From assembly GCA_020073565.1 (NCBI GenBank), contig JAIQEY010000004.1, forward strand, positions 1-64,000: a stretch of DNA of 64,000 bases. The letters run 5' to 3'. Under the pieces are notes generated by a model. It was not told where the DNA came from. It saw only the letters and a program-made list of their open reading frames with translations, and did not search any database. Position 1 is the stretch's first letter; the number at the start of each line of letters is the position of its first letter. Below are positions 48,351 to 56,157 of this stretch, one piece after another. Both the position numbers and the translations under genes were made by a program. The stretch comes from Terriglobia bacterium (lineage in GTDB: Bacteria > Acidobacteriota > Terriglobia > Terriglobales > Acidobacteriaceae).

Positions 48351-49130
48351 CTATGTTTCGACTTCCGCCGCGGGTGTGACAGCTTTGATTTGATCTCGTC
48401 TCCCAGAGAAAGCAGTCGGCAGGATCATCGGCACGCGGCGGCGATACTCGGCGTATTCTCGATGAACTTGCACCAGGTCTCGTTCCTCGAATTGAATCGC
48501 GATCAAGATGTACGCGGTGGTGGCAACCGCGAAGACAAAATGGGCCGAGGTCATCACCGGCGCCGACCAGAACACCACCAGCCATCCCACATACAGCGGA
48601 TGCCGCACGAGGCGGTAAGGCCCGGGCGTGCGGAATCTGAGAGACGTGTAGCTGTGGCCGCGCAAATGCAACCACACTTGCCGCAGTCCGAACAAGTCAA
48701 AATGGTTGATGAGAAATGTGGTGACCAGCACGACAACCCAGCCGAAGGCATAGAGACTCAGTAATGCCACGCGTCCGATGCTGCTCTCGACATTCCAGAT
48801 CACGCCACCCATTGGCTGCCACTGCCAGAACAGCAGGAAAAGGGCGGCACAACTGAAGAGCATGTAGGTGCTGCGCTCCGCCGCCGCTGGGACGAGCCGA
48901 GTCCAGGCCGCCTTGAATCCTGGCCGCGCCATGACGCTATGCTGAACCCCGAACAGGACGAGGAGCGCAAGATTGAGCGCCAATGCCTCGAGAAACGGCG
49001 CTTGCGGCTGAGAATCGATGGAACGGGGAACGGCGAAGTTTCCGAGAAAAGCGGCCAGGTACAGGAAAGTCACCAGCGAGGCCACGTAACAAATAACTCC
49101 ATACAAAAATACTGTGATGCGGCTCAACAT
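48351..49130 (-). CDS. mddA: Methanethiol S-methyltransferase-like membrane protein (MddA family)
   Basis: 259-residue membrane protein of the NnrU/ICMT-like fold with about six helices. The blocks LLVLFGVQHSVMARPGFK, TTFLINHFDLFGLRQVWL, YRLVRHPLYVGWLVVFWSAPVMTSAHFVFAVATTAYILIAIQFEERDLVQVH and YRRRVPM agree with MddA, which methylates methanethiol to dimethylsulfide using SAM. Good AAGGAG site before ATG 49128-49130. The last ten codons (AVTPAAEVET) recur as a fragment at 56 kb. Function is by family resemblance only. Confidence 0.75.
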   Translation of the reverse strand: MLSRITVFLYGVICYVASLVTFLYLAAFLGNFAVPRSIDSQPQAPFLEALALNLALLVLFGVQHSVMARPGFKAAWTRLVPAAAERSTYMLFSCAALFLLFWQWQPMGGVIWNVESSIGRVALLSLYAFGWVVVLVTTFLINHFDLFGLRQVWLHLRGHSYTSLRFRTPGPYRLVRHPLYVGWLVVFWSAPVMTSAHFVFAVATTAYILIAIQFEERDLVQVHREYAEYRRRVPMILPTAFSGRRDQIKAVTPAAEVET

Positions 49131-49249
49131 TTCTTCTCCTTTGTTGAATGTGTGGTGGGGTGCGATCCACTCTCTTCTTCCAAACGTCAGGCAACGGCTC
49201 CAGTTCGCGCGGGGCCAAGACTCAATCCGACGCGCGCTTGGAGGAAGCC

Positions 49250-49738
49250 CTACTTTCCCAGCCGTGCCGAGAGTGTTTTGAACCCGATGATGATGGTGTC
49301 AGTGTCGGCAAAGACAGTACCGCCACAGAGTTTGAGCACGTTTCGCCCTTTCACCAGGCCGTAGTCGCCGGGCATCAGCACCCACTGAAACGTGATCGAG
49401 GCGTAGGTATCGTCGGCAGGGGCGGAGGCCGGGATGGTGCCGGGCCCATAGAACGTGCATGGGCCGCCGTTCACGCTCAGCCCAGTAAGGAATGGAGCAT
49501 TCGACTGGTACTCCGTACTCCAGGTGACAACCACGGGGACGAGGGTATCCGGCTCGTTCACCCGGATTGACTCGTCCCAGATAGAACAACACCGTCCCGT
49601 GTGAGCGCCGTCGGCGATGCTACGCAAGACCTGACTCTTGGGGACGGCAAAGGCCGTATTTGAGGTTGTCGCAATCACGCAGGCCAAAGCGGCCAGGAGG
49701 ACCAGCCTCCGTTTATTTGCTATCGAAAATGCTTTCAC
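49250..49738 (-). CDS. Secreted hypothetical protein, 162 aa
   Basis: Starts with GTG 49736-49738 (AAGGAG 8 nt upstream). Signal peptide about residues 1-31 (KRRLVLLAALACVIATTSNTAFA). The mature part contains several Cys (GRCCSIWDES, GGPCTFYGPG, VLKLCGG) that could form disulfides, and alternating beta pattern (LVPVVVTWSTEYQSNAPFLTGLSVN, YASITFQWVLMPGDYGLVKG, DTIIIGFKTL). Not assigned to any family. It is divergent from the winged-helix regulator gene. Confidence 0.65.
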   Translation of the reverse strand: MKAFSIANKRRLVLLAALACVIATTSNTAFAVPKSQVLRSIADGAHTGRCCSIWDESIRVNEPDTLVPVVVTWSTEYQSNAPFLTGLSVNGGPCTFYGPGTIPASAPADDTYASITFQWVLMPGDYGLVKGRNVLKLCGGTVFADTDTIIIGFKTLSARLGK

Positions 49739-49969
49739 GTCGTTTCTCCTTCAATGTGCAGGCTTATTTGCTTAGAATTGGACTACTCGGGGAATCCCAA
49801 GTCGACCGGGACCCCCGGCCGACTCTCACGGGCGCATGCGGCATAATCCGGGTTCGTCTTCCCGTTTTGTGTCGCTACCTTAGGGCGTGCAAGCCTCGGA
49901 AGTCATGGGAATGCGCCGGGATTTTTCCGGGATTGTGGGGGCTGTCTCCGGAAAGCTGGGCGTAGCTAG

Positions 49970-51610
49970 ATGGAATCAAACTTCAACTTCGGCAACTATC
50001 GGTTCGAAACGGAGAGTGGACGTCTGTGGTCCGGCGCGGAGGAGCTCAGGCTCACGCCCAAGGCTTCGGCAGTGCTGAAGATTCTGGTGATGCGCGCGGG
50101 GCAGCCGGTCACGAAGGAGCACCTGTTTGCGTCCGTGTGGAATGGAACGGCCGTCAGCGATGACGCTCTCACCTCGTGCATCCAGGAGTTACGCAAAGCC
50201 CTGGCAGATGATGCCAGGCAGCCCCGTTTCATCGAAACCCGGCATCGCCGTGGATACCGATTCGTCGCCCCGATTTCCGAGCCGCCGAGCGCACCCGTCG
50301 TCGATTCGGTCCCGCCGGGGCGCGATCTTCCAGCCATCGCTGTCCTTCCGTTCGCGGACATGAGCCCCGCCCGTGACCAGGACTACCTCTGCGAAGGTCT
50401 CGCCGAGGAACTGATCAACGCCCTCACTCGCATTGACGGCTTGCGGGTAGCATCGCGCACGGCGTCTTTTCAGTTTCGCAGCCCCGGTGAGGATATCCAG
50501 GCGGTAGGCCGGCATTTGGGCGTGGGGACCTTGCTAGAGGGCAGCGTCCGGAAGTCGGACAATCGTCTTCGGGTGACGGTTCAGCTCATTGAAGTCGCCA
50601 CCGGCTTTCACCGCTGGTCCCAGCGGTTCGACCGCACGCTCGACGACGTTTTGGCCATCGAGGACGAGATCGCCGAACATGTCGTCACCTCCGTGGGCAG
50701 AAGCGTCCTGCGTCACCATGAAAAGCCGTCGGTGGTGCGGCCTCATACACGCGCGGAGGCCTATGAGTACTACCTGCGGGGACGGCAGCACCTCCACCGC
50801 ATGACGAAGGCGGACCTAGAAAAAAGCGGCGAGCTGTTCGAATGCGCGATCAAACAGGATGCAGCCTACGGACCGGCATGGGGGTGTCTGGCGGCGGTAC
50901 ACGCCACCCTCTACGAGTGGTTTGGCTCGAAAGAAGATGATCTTTCCACCGCCGAACGCGCCAGTCAAAAAGCGCTGGAACTGGCGCCGAGCCTGGCCGA
51001 GCCGCATGTGGCGCGCGGGCTCGCGCTGTCGTTGTCGCGACGCTATGAGGAGGCGGCGCAGGAATTCGAACAGGCTATCCACCTCAATCCTAATTTCTTC
51101 GAAGCGTATTACTACTTCGCTCGCTCCTGCTTCGCACACGGTGAAATTCAACGTTCCGCGGAACTCTTCCGTAAGGCGGCAGAGGCCCGTCAGGAGGACT
51201 TCCAAAGTGCGATGCTTCAAGGCCAGTCCTTGCGCATGCTGGGCCGCATCGAAGAGGCGCGGGCTGCGACGCGGGAAGGCATTCGTCGCGCCGAACGCAC
51301 TCTGATGCTGAACCCGACCGATTGCCGGGCCCTTTCCCTGGGCTCAGGCGCGCTCTTCGAAACTGGCCAGGAAGCGCGCGCGCTCGAATGGTCGCAACGA
51401 TCGCTCGACCTCTATCCCGACGACATGAGCACCCTGATCAACGCCGCCTGTCTGCACGCCAAGGCACGACAAAAGGAAGAAGCCCTGGCGCTGCTCGAGC
51501 GCGTTTTTGCGCGCGGCTGGGGAAAGCGCGACTGGATCGAGCAAGATGCGGATTACGACATCCTTCGCGACGACCCGCGCTTTCAAAAGTTGGTGGCTGC
51601 GCTCAAATGA
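49970..51610 (+). CDS. OmpR/CadC-type winged-helix regulator with FlgO-like and TPR domains
   Basis: 546 residues. Residues 1-100 form an OmpR-type DNA-binding wing (FRFETESGRLW-like start, LRLTPKASAVLKILVMRAGQPVTKEHLFASVW, SCIQELRKALADD, IETRHRRGYRFVA). Residues about 118-245 match the adenylate-cyclase/FlgO-like TolB-type block (AIAVLPFADMSP, YLCEGLAEELINALTRIDGLRVASRTASFQFR, GVGTLLEGSVRKSDNRLRVTVQLIE). TPR repeats fill about 265-546. No membrane helix separates the parts, unlike CadC. Such proteins are expanded in acidobacteria; signal and targets unknown. Confidence 0.88.
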   Translation: MESNFNFGNYRFETESGRLWSGAEELRLTPKASAVLKILVMRAGQPVTKEHLFASVWNGTAVSDDALTSCIQELRKALADDARQPRFIETRHRRGYRFVAPISEPPSAPVVDSVPPGRDLPAIAVLPFADMSPARDQDYLCEGLAEELINALTRIDGLRVASRTASFQFRSPGEDIQAVGRHLGVGTLLEGSVRKSDNRLRVTVQLIEVATGFHRWSQRFDRTLDDVLAIEDEIAEHVVTSVGRSVLRHHEKPSVVRPHTRAEAYEYYLRGRQHLHRMTKADLEKSGELFECAIKQDAAYGPAWGCLAAVHATLYEWFGSKEDDLSTAERASQKALELAPSLAEPHVARGLALSLSRRYEEAAQEFEQAIHLNPNFFEAYYYFARSCFAHGEIQRSAELFRKAAEARQEDFQSAMLQGQSLRMLGRIEEARAATREGIRRAERTLMLNPTDCRALSLGSGALFETGQEARALEWSQRSLDLYPDDMSTLINAACLHAKARQKEEALALLERVFARGWGKRDWIEQDADYDILRDDPRFQKLVAALK

Positions 51611-51631
51611 CGCCCCGCCACGAATCCGTTC

Positions 51632-52432
51632 TTAGATCGGCTTATACGTCATGGTGACCGTCTTGGTGGCTCCCTTTGGCACTGTGATCGCATAAACGTG
51701 TCCGAGCGAGCCATCTCCGACAAAAGCAAAATTGTTGATAAACGTCACGTAGTGGCACGGATCCGGACCTGTGGGGACGCTGAACACCGTTCCATTGTGC
51801 GCAAACGTGAATGTGTTGGTGGTCAGTCCCAGGCCCCAGCTGGCGCCGGGCTCCTGTCCAAAGGCAGAATTGAAGCTCGAGACAAACTCGTCGTTGATTG
51901 CCACCGGACCCGCATTCACATTGGCAACCCGTAGCAGGGCTACATTCCGGCTGATGGTACTCAGATTCTTGAGCGCCATGGTGATCTTCACCGATCCGGG
52001 ACCCATCGCGCCTGCCTTGATTTGAACGACGGTCTCGGTTAATTGCCAAATGCCATCGCCGGTAGTGCGGACGAACTTCGCGGTGGTGGCGTTCGGGATG
52101 GTCACCGTAGTTGCTCCCCAGTTGCCGCTGTCAATGGAGGCGTAGTCGTAATACGACACGTTCGGGGTCACATCGCAAAAGCCATAGCCTTCCACGGGAC
52201 CTCCGTTGTTGATGTACTCGAACCCCGAGGGGCTGTCGAACTGCACAATATTGCCATTGGCACTTAGGCAGTATCGAGTGAAGGTGGCCAAAGGCCCGGA
52301 ACTGTACTGGAACGAGCAAGCCGTGATGGCCGGCGCCTCCGTTCCGGCCTGCGGCTGGTTGGCCGGCTGGCCGAACGCCAGCATCGAAAATGCGAGTACC
52401 GCAAAGAGAAGGGTCGCTTTGCTGAGTGTCAT
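51632..52432 (-). CDS. Secreted protein, paralogue of the product at 45575-46426
   Basis: 266 residues with a signal peptide (MTLSKATLLFAVLAFSMLAFGQ) and AGGAG just upstream of ATG 52430-52432. Shared blocks with the paralogue: TRYCLSANGNIVQF, VEGYGFCD, YYDYASIDSGNWGATTV, KFVRTTGDGIWQLTETV, VKITMALKNLSTISRNVALLRVANV and a C-terminal TKTVTMTYKPI. Both are exported, beta-rich and of unknown function. The tail-to-tail position with the TPR regulator (22 bp gap) may be incidental. Confidence 0.7.
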   Translation of the reverse strand: MTLSKATLLFAVLAFSMLAFGQPANQPQAGTEAPAITACSFQYSSGPLATFTRYCLSANGNIVQFDSPSGFEYINNGGPVEGYGFCDVTPNVSYYDYASIDSGNWGATTVTIPNATTAKFVRTTGDGIWQLTETVVQIKAGAMGPGSVKITMALKNLSTISRNVALLRVANVNAGPVAINDEFVSSFNSAFGQEPGASWGLGLTTNTFTFAHNGTVFSVPTGPDPCHYVTFINNFAFVGDGSLGHVYAITVPKGATKTVTMTYKPI

Positions 52433-52802
52433 GGTTTTCTCCTGAGATATGGTGGTGCTGCGTTCCTTGCTTGAGACTCTCGCGCGGGGGATGCTCAAGT
52501 CTCTTCGTGCGCTTGCGATTCTGCCGGGCAACGGCTTCGGACTCGGGCCGGACGCACCTCAACATCACTTGTTTGCGAGCAGACTCAAAGCCCGGGGGGG
52601 GATTCGACGATCGGGGCTCGACAGATTGTGGGAGATTCTGAACCAGAGTCGTTCGCGTGTCAAGACGGGCTGCGGAAAGCGGAGACGAACGATGTCGGCG
52701 GTTCGGCAGGCCACTTCTCGAAAGGCGCGAAAAGTGGCGCAACCCCAGTTCGTTCGGTCAATGTTAAAAGACTAGGCCCACCCGCCAACCCGGCCAATAT
52801 GC
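52433..52802. other. Intergenic region with composite-repeat fragments
   Basis: 370 bp without a supported gene. The segment 52741-52790 matches the composite repeat tail (CCCCAGTT..TTCGGTCAATGTTAAA...GGCCCACCCGCC). GATGTCGGCGGTTCGGCAGG near 52691 matches 47.4 kb. A seven-G run lies at about 52593-52599. Confidence 0.55.
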
Positions 52803-55029
52803 TTACGCATGAGGCTTAACACCGAAGCCCAATCCGACGCCGTATACATCGGGCATAGGCTCATACCAGTCTTCCTGCGGTCGCGGAGCGAGTTTATCCG
52901 GACCGCCGAAGAAGCAGTATTCGCAGAGCGCCTTGCGGTGACGGAGGAGATCTTCCCATGGAAAACCGAGATCATCGCGATACCTAAGAGGTGCAAAGTT
53001 CCTCTTGTTCGCTCTCGTCGCAATCACCACCGCATTCGCTTCAGCCTTCACCTTTAACATTTTGCAACGCGCCGCTACTGCAGTCCGGTGGATCCGTGAG
53101 TTCCGGATATGCTGCCAATAATTCGGTTTGTCCGGGGTCGAGTCAGGCGCCACAAAAACGACCCAATGGGGTCCCCATTCAACGAAGCCGTGCGATCGAT
53201 CGAGAATGTCCGCAATCGTGAGCACCTGCTGACCCGACCATATTTCTCCCACTTGGCTCCCCAGTGTAATCGTAGCCACGCAGCTCACTGTGAAAGCATT
53301 GACCGTGTAGAGTTCCTCGCTGTGATGATAAAGCACGGGACCGTTGGCGGGGCCAGCATCGTAGCGGAGAATCGGATTCGCCACAATCGCGCCTGTGTCG
53401 TTGCGAGTGACTTGCCACGATAGCATCAGGTTATTACCAGCCATTTTGGCCAGATCATTACGCAACTTAAGCGCAATCTGGATCGGGTGACGGTCGCTCG
53501 CAGACCACGCTTCGGGCGAGATAACGGCGGCAGGCTGTTCCTTAGCATCATCCCAGTTGATCCAAGTCTTGATGCCGGCGTCAATGCTTTCCGCTGTAAA
53601 TGACATGTAGTGCATCATCCCGTCCCAGCGCGGGAACGTAGTGTTAGGAAGAGGTGACGACCAGGGAGATGGCAAGGTTGCGCTATTGGCAGATCCCTGT
53701 AATTGACCCTGCGCTCCGGCACCTATATTGCCGGCATCTGCCTGATCAATTCCGTTTTGAACTGACTGAACGAAGTGGGACGCAAACTCGAGGAACGACG
53801 TGTTCCACATGCTCAGGAAAAGACCAATAAAGGAAAGCACGTGGAAAACAAATTCAAAAAGTCCCAGGACGAAGTCGGCCCAGAAACCCAGGTCAACGTC
53901 AACGAGCGCAACGTACATTCTCCAGCTGTCGGGCTGCAAGAAGTTCGTCGGTCCATCCCATGTTTGCAGGTAGGGCTGAATGTAGGCATCGCCATTCCCA
54001 TCGAAACCCAAGGCGGTGACGTTGAAATGCAGCCTAAGGCCGTCTTCGCGGCCACGCAGCGGCTTGTCGAACTGGCTATAGCCAAGGCTGATCCAGTTCA
54101 ACACCACCATTTTGTCGACGCCGGCTACTTCGATCTTCTTGATTTTGGTGCCCGCGATCCTTGGCGAAACTTGAGTGGCAATGATCTGGGATACCACATC
54201 CATGTTCAGCACGAACGCTATCTGGCTGCCCACAGGTTCGCTTACCCGCTGGAGGATCGGAGGCGATGAGAGACTGGTGGTCTGGTAGACAGTGCGGTAA
54301 TAGACTATGCCATTGCCGCGTATCGATATGAGGTCTACTAGTTGGTTGAAGTCCCCCTGCGTGAGCCCCGCAAAATCGAGAGCTACTGTGATCGCTTTTT
54401 CCAGCGGACGCGCCACCACACGACTTGCGGACACGTAGATCGTGAACCAATCGAACAAGGAGACACCCGAATCCTTAAAATCGGCGTGTTCCGTGTGCGA
54501 AAACTGTGTGCTCAGAAGCGGTGGAGACGCAACTAACGGAGTCAAGGCGCGCACGAACGCATTCAGGATCGCAAAGAACTGAGGCCCTTGCAGCAGGTTC
54601 AAAATCACGGGTGGCAACCCGCCCCCAGCCGAGCTGGTGACTTGCAGTTCCGTAATACTCGTTTGGTTTGCGTTTAGCGTTAGTACAACCTGGTTGTTCT
54701 GGATCTGCGGTACCACGACCGTATTTCCAGTCGCCGTAAACTGCAGCGTGAACTGGCGCATGGACTGGCCGGCCTGCTGAATTTTCGCGGTGGTCCGGAA
54801 GGTGAAGTGAACGGTAACGAAATTTGATGGATTTTGATGGAGCTCTACCGTCGGTGGGTCCATCTTGCAGTATGCCGGCAAAGGTCACTGCGTTCGGCCC
54901 TGAGCCCAGGGTCTGAGGCATGGGGCAAAAATATGGGCCCTGCACCTGCTGGAAATAGGTAGCAATGACCTTGTTAACGACATCCTCGGTCAGCGTCGCA
55001 GCGGCCGCGAAGCCCGCATGTCTTGCCAT
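52803..55029 (-). pseudogene. Large unknown protein gene, apparently split by a frameshift
   Basis: The product starts MARHAGFAAAATLTEDVVNK (ATG 55027-55029, GAGGTGG upstream) and reads sensibly to ...FAGILQ. A 1-base shift near 54861-54867 (CAAGATGG) moves the sensible frame to MDPPTVELHQNPSNFVTVHF, which runs about 687 residues to 52803. Without the extra G the two join as ...GILQMDPPTVEL. The body is beta-rich in its first 330 residues, then has a hydrophobic segment (FWADFVLGLFEFVFHVLSFIGLFLSMW), and a C-terminal half with a Trp-rich beta domain and a basic/Cys-containing tail (KALCEYCFFGG). No family recognised. Alternatively two genes, with the second starting at ATG 54861-54863. Confidence 0.6.
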
Positions 55030-55530
55030 GGGCCACCTCGCAACTTAAGAAAAAAAAGCGCGTGGTTACAGGAAGGGTTAGCGAGGTTCTCACCTCCGCG
55101 AGCTTCTCTCCAGACCTAGAACTCAGACAATCGCTGAGACGAAGACTGACGAGCTGCTGCTTCCGCTCCTACGAGTTCTTTCGAGACCCGCTTCCCACGC
55201 ACGCAGATTCTAGGAGGGTTGTACTTTTGCGTCAAGCTGTTCTTGTTTACTGGCGACGTTAGCCTGCCGGGTGCCGGGCGCCCATACATTCACGTCTTTT
55301 GCGAATGTGTGGGCGAGGGCTGCGCGACGCTGGCGGACGAATCTTGATGCTATGCGCGAAGCCCACTCATCGCATAGTGCACGATGAGTGGGGCATCCGG
55401 TGTACCCCCAGTTATTTCGGTCACTGTTAAAGGAGAAGTCCGTGTTATGGTCCCCGTTAGAGTGGCCCACCCGCCCCCGTCTAGAAAGACAATTAGGTTA
55501 TGGGAGAATAGCCTTGGAGGTCTGCGCAGC
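55030..55530. repeat. Intergenic region carrying composite hairpin repeat, copy C
   Basis: The repeat spans about 55263-55480. Hairpin 1 is CCCATACATTCACGT/GCGAATGTGTGGG (about 55281-55313). Hairpin 2 is GCCCACTCATCGC/CGATGAGTGGGGC (about 55361-55394). The tail CCCCAGTTATTTCGG...GTGGCCCACCCGCC follows (55407-55473). The first 230 bp show nothing recognisable. Confidence 0.75.
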
Positions 55531-55929
55531 ATGAGAACGGTCGAGAGTTTTGCTGACGACCTGAGGACGAGGTATGAAGGATGCCTCTGGCGCGGCCGGG
55601 CGAACTATTGCGCGGCGTACCTTTTTCTCGTCGTTGCGGTCTGTAGCAGTGCCGTTGCGACGTTGTCGGTCGCCCTTGACCTGTGGCCGAGGGCGGTGAA
55701 CGCGGTTCTAGCGGCTGTGCCCGGCGCGATGTACTTGGTCAATCGGCAGTTTCGTTTCGAACAGCGATCCAAATGGTGGTTTGAAAAATTCTATGTAATT
55801 GAGGGCCTATATCGAGGGCTCGTTCGCGAAAATCGAGACGAAGCTGAAATCAGTAAGGAACTCACACTTCAATCGAAGACACTAGCAGGCCGGTGGCCCG
55901 GTTTCGGCGAAGCACCGAAGACGAAATAA
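55531..55929 (+). CDS. Two-TM protein resembling SLATT-type effectors, 132 aa
   Basis: Starts MRTVESFADDLRTRYEG (ATG 55531, GGAGG 10 nt upstream). Two transmembrane helices (about residues 27-48, AAYLFLVVAVCSSAVATLSVAL, and 55-72, AVNAVLAAVPGAMYLV) are followed by a cytoplasmic helix FRFEQRSKWWFEKFYVIEGLYRGLV and a charged tail. This order (amphipathic helix, two close TM helices, then an aromatic 'W..K/Y..E.L' helix) resembles SLATT-domain membrane proteins found in nucleotide-activated conflict systems. The match is by eye and tentative. It is flanked on both sides by composite repeats and converges with the SEFIR-radical SAM gene. Confidence 0.6.
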   Translation: MRTVESFADDLRTRYEGCLWRGRANYCAAYLFLVVAVCSSAVATLSVALDLWPRAVNAVLAAVPGAMYLVNRQFRFEQRSKWWFEKFYVIEGLYRGLVRENRDEAEISKELTLQSKTLAGRWPGFGEAPKTK

Positions 55930-55949
55930 CAGCAAGGTTCATTCTGACT

Positions 55950-56126
55950 GCGGGGTGCCCCACACATTCGCGTCTTTTGCGATGTGTGGGCGAGGACCGT
56001 TCGACGATGGCAATTGAATGTTGATGGTGTGCGCAAAGCCCACTCATCGCAAAGTGCGCGATGAGTGGGGCACTCGCGCTGTCCAGACAAACTATGTTTC
56101 GACTTCTGCCGTGGGTGTGACAGCTT
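55950..56126. repeat. Composite hairpin repeat, copy D, with a captured gene 3' end
   Basis: Hairpin 1 CCCCACACATTCGC/GCGATGTGTGGG (about 55958-55990), spacer, then hairpin 2 GCCCACTCATCGC/GCGATGAGTGGGGC (about 56038-56071). It is followed by 42 bp (56085-56126) matching 48344-48385 at 39 positions. On the minus strand this encodes AVTPTAEVET-stop, the C-terminus of the mddA-like product, with no gene body attached. Confidence 0.8.
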
Positions 56127-56157
56127 AGAAGTGAACACACCCGCCGTACCACAGCTC

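Noticed and set aside
55263-56078. Insertion sequence with terminal repeats
   Set aside because: The copies are direct, not inverted, and the enclosed gene is not a transposase.
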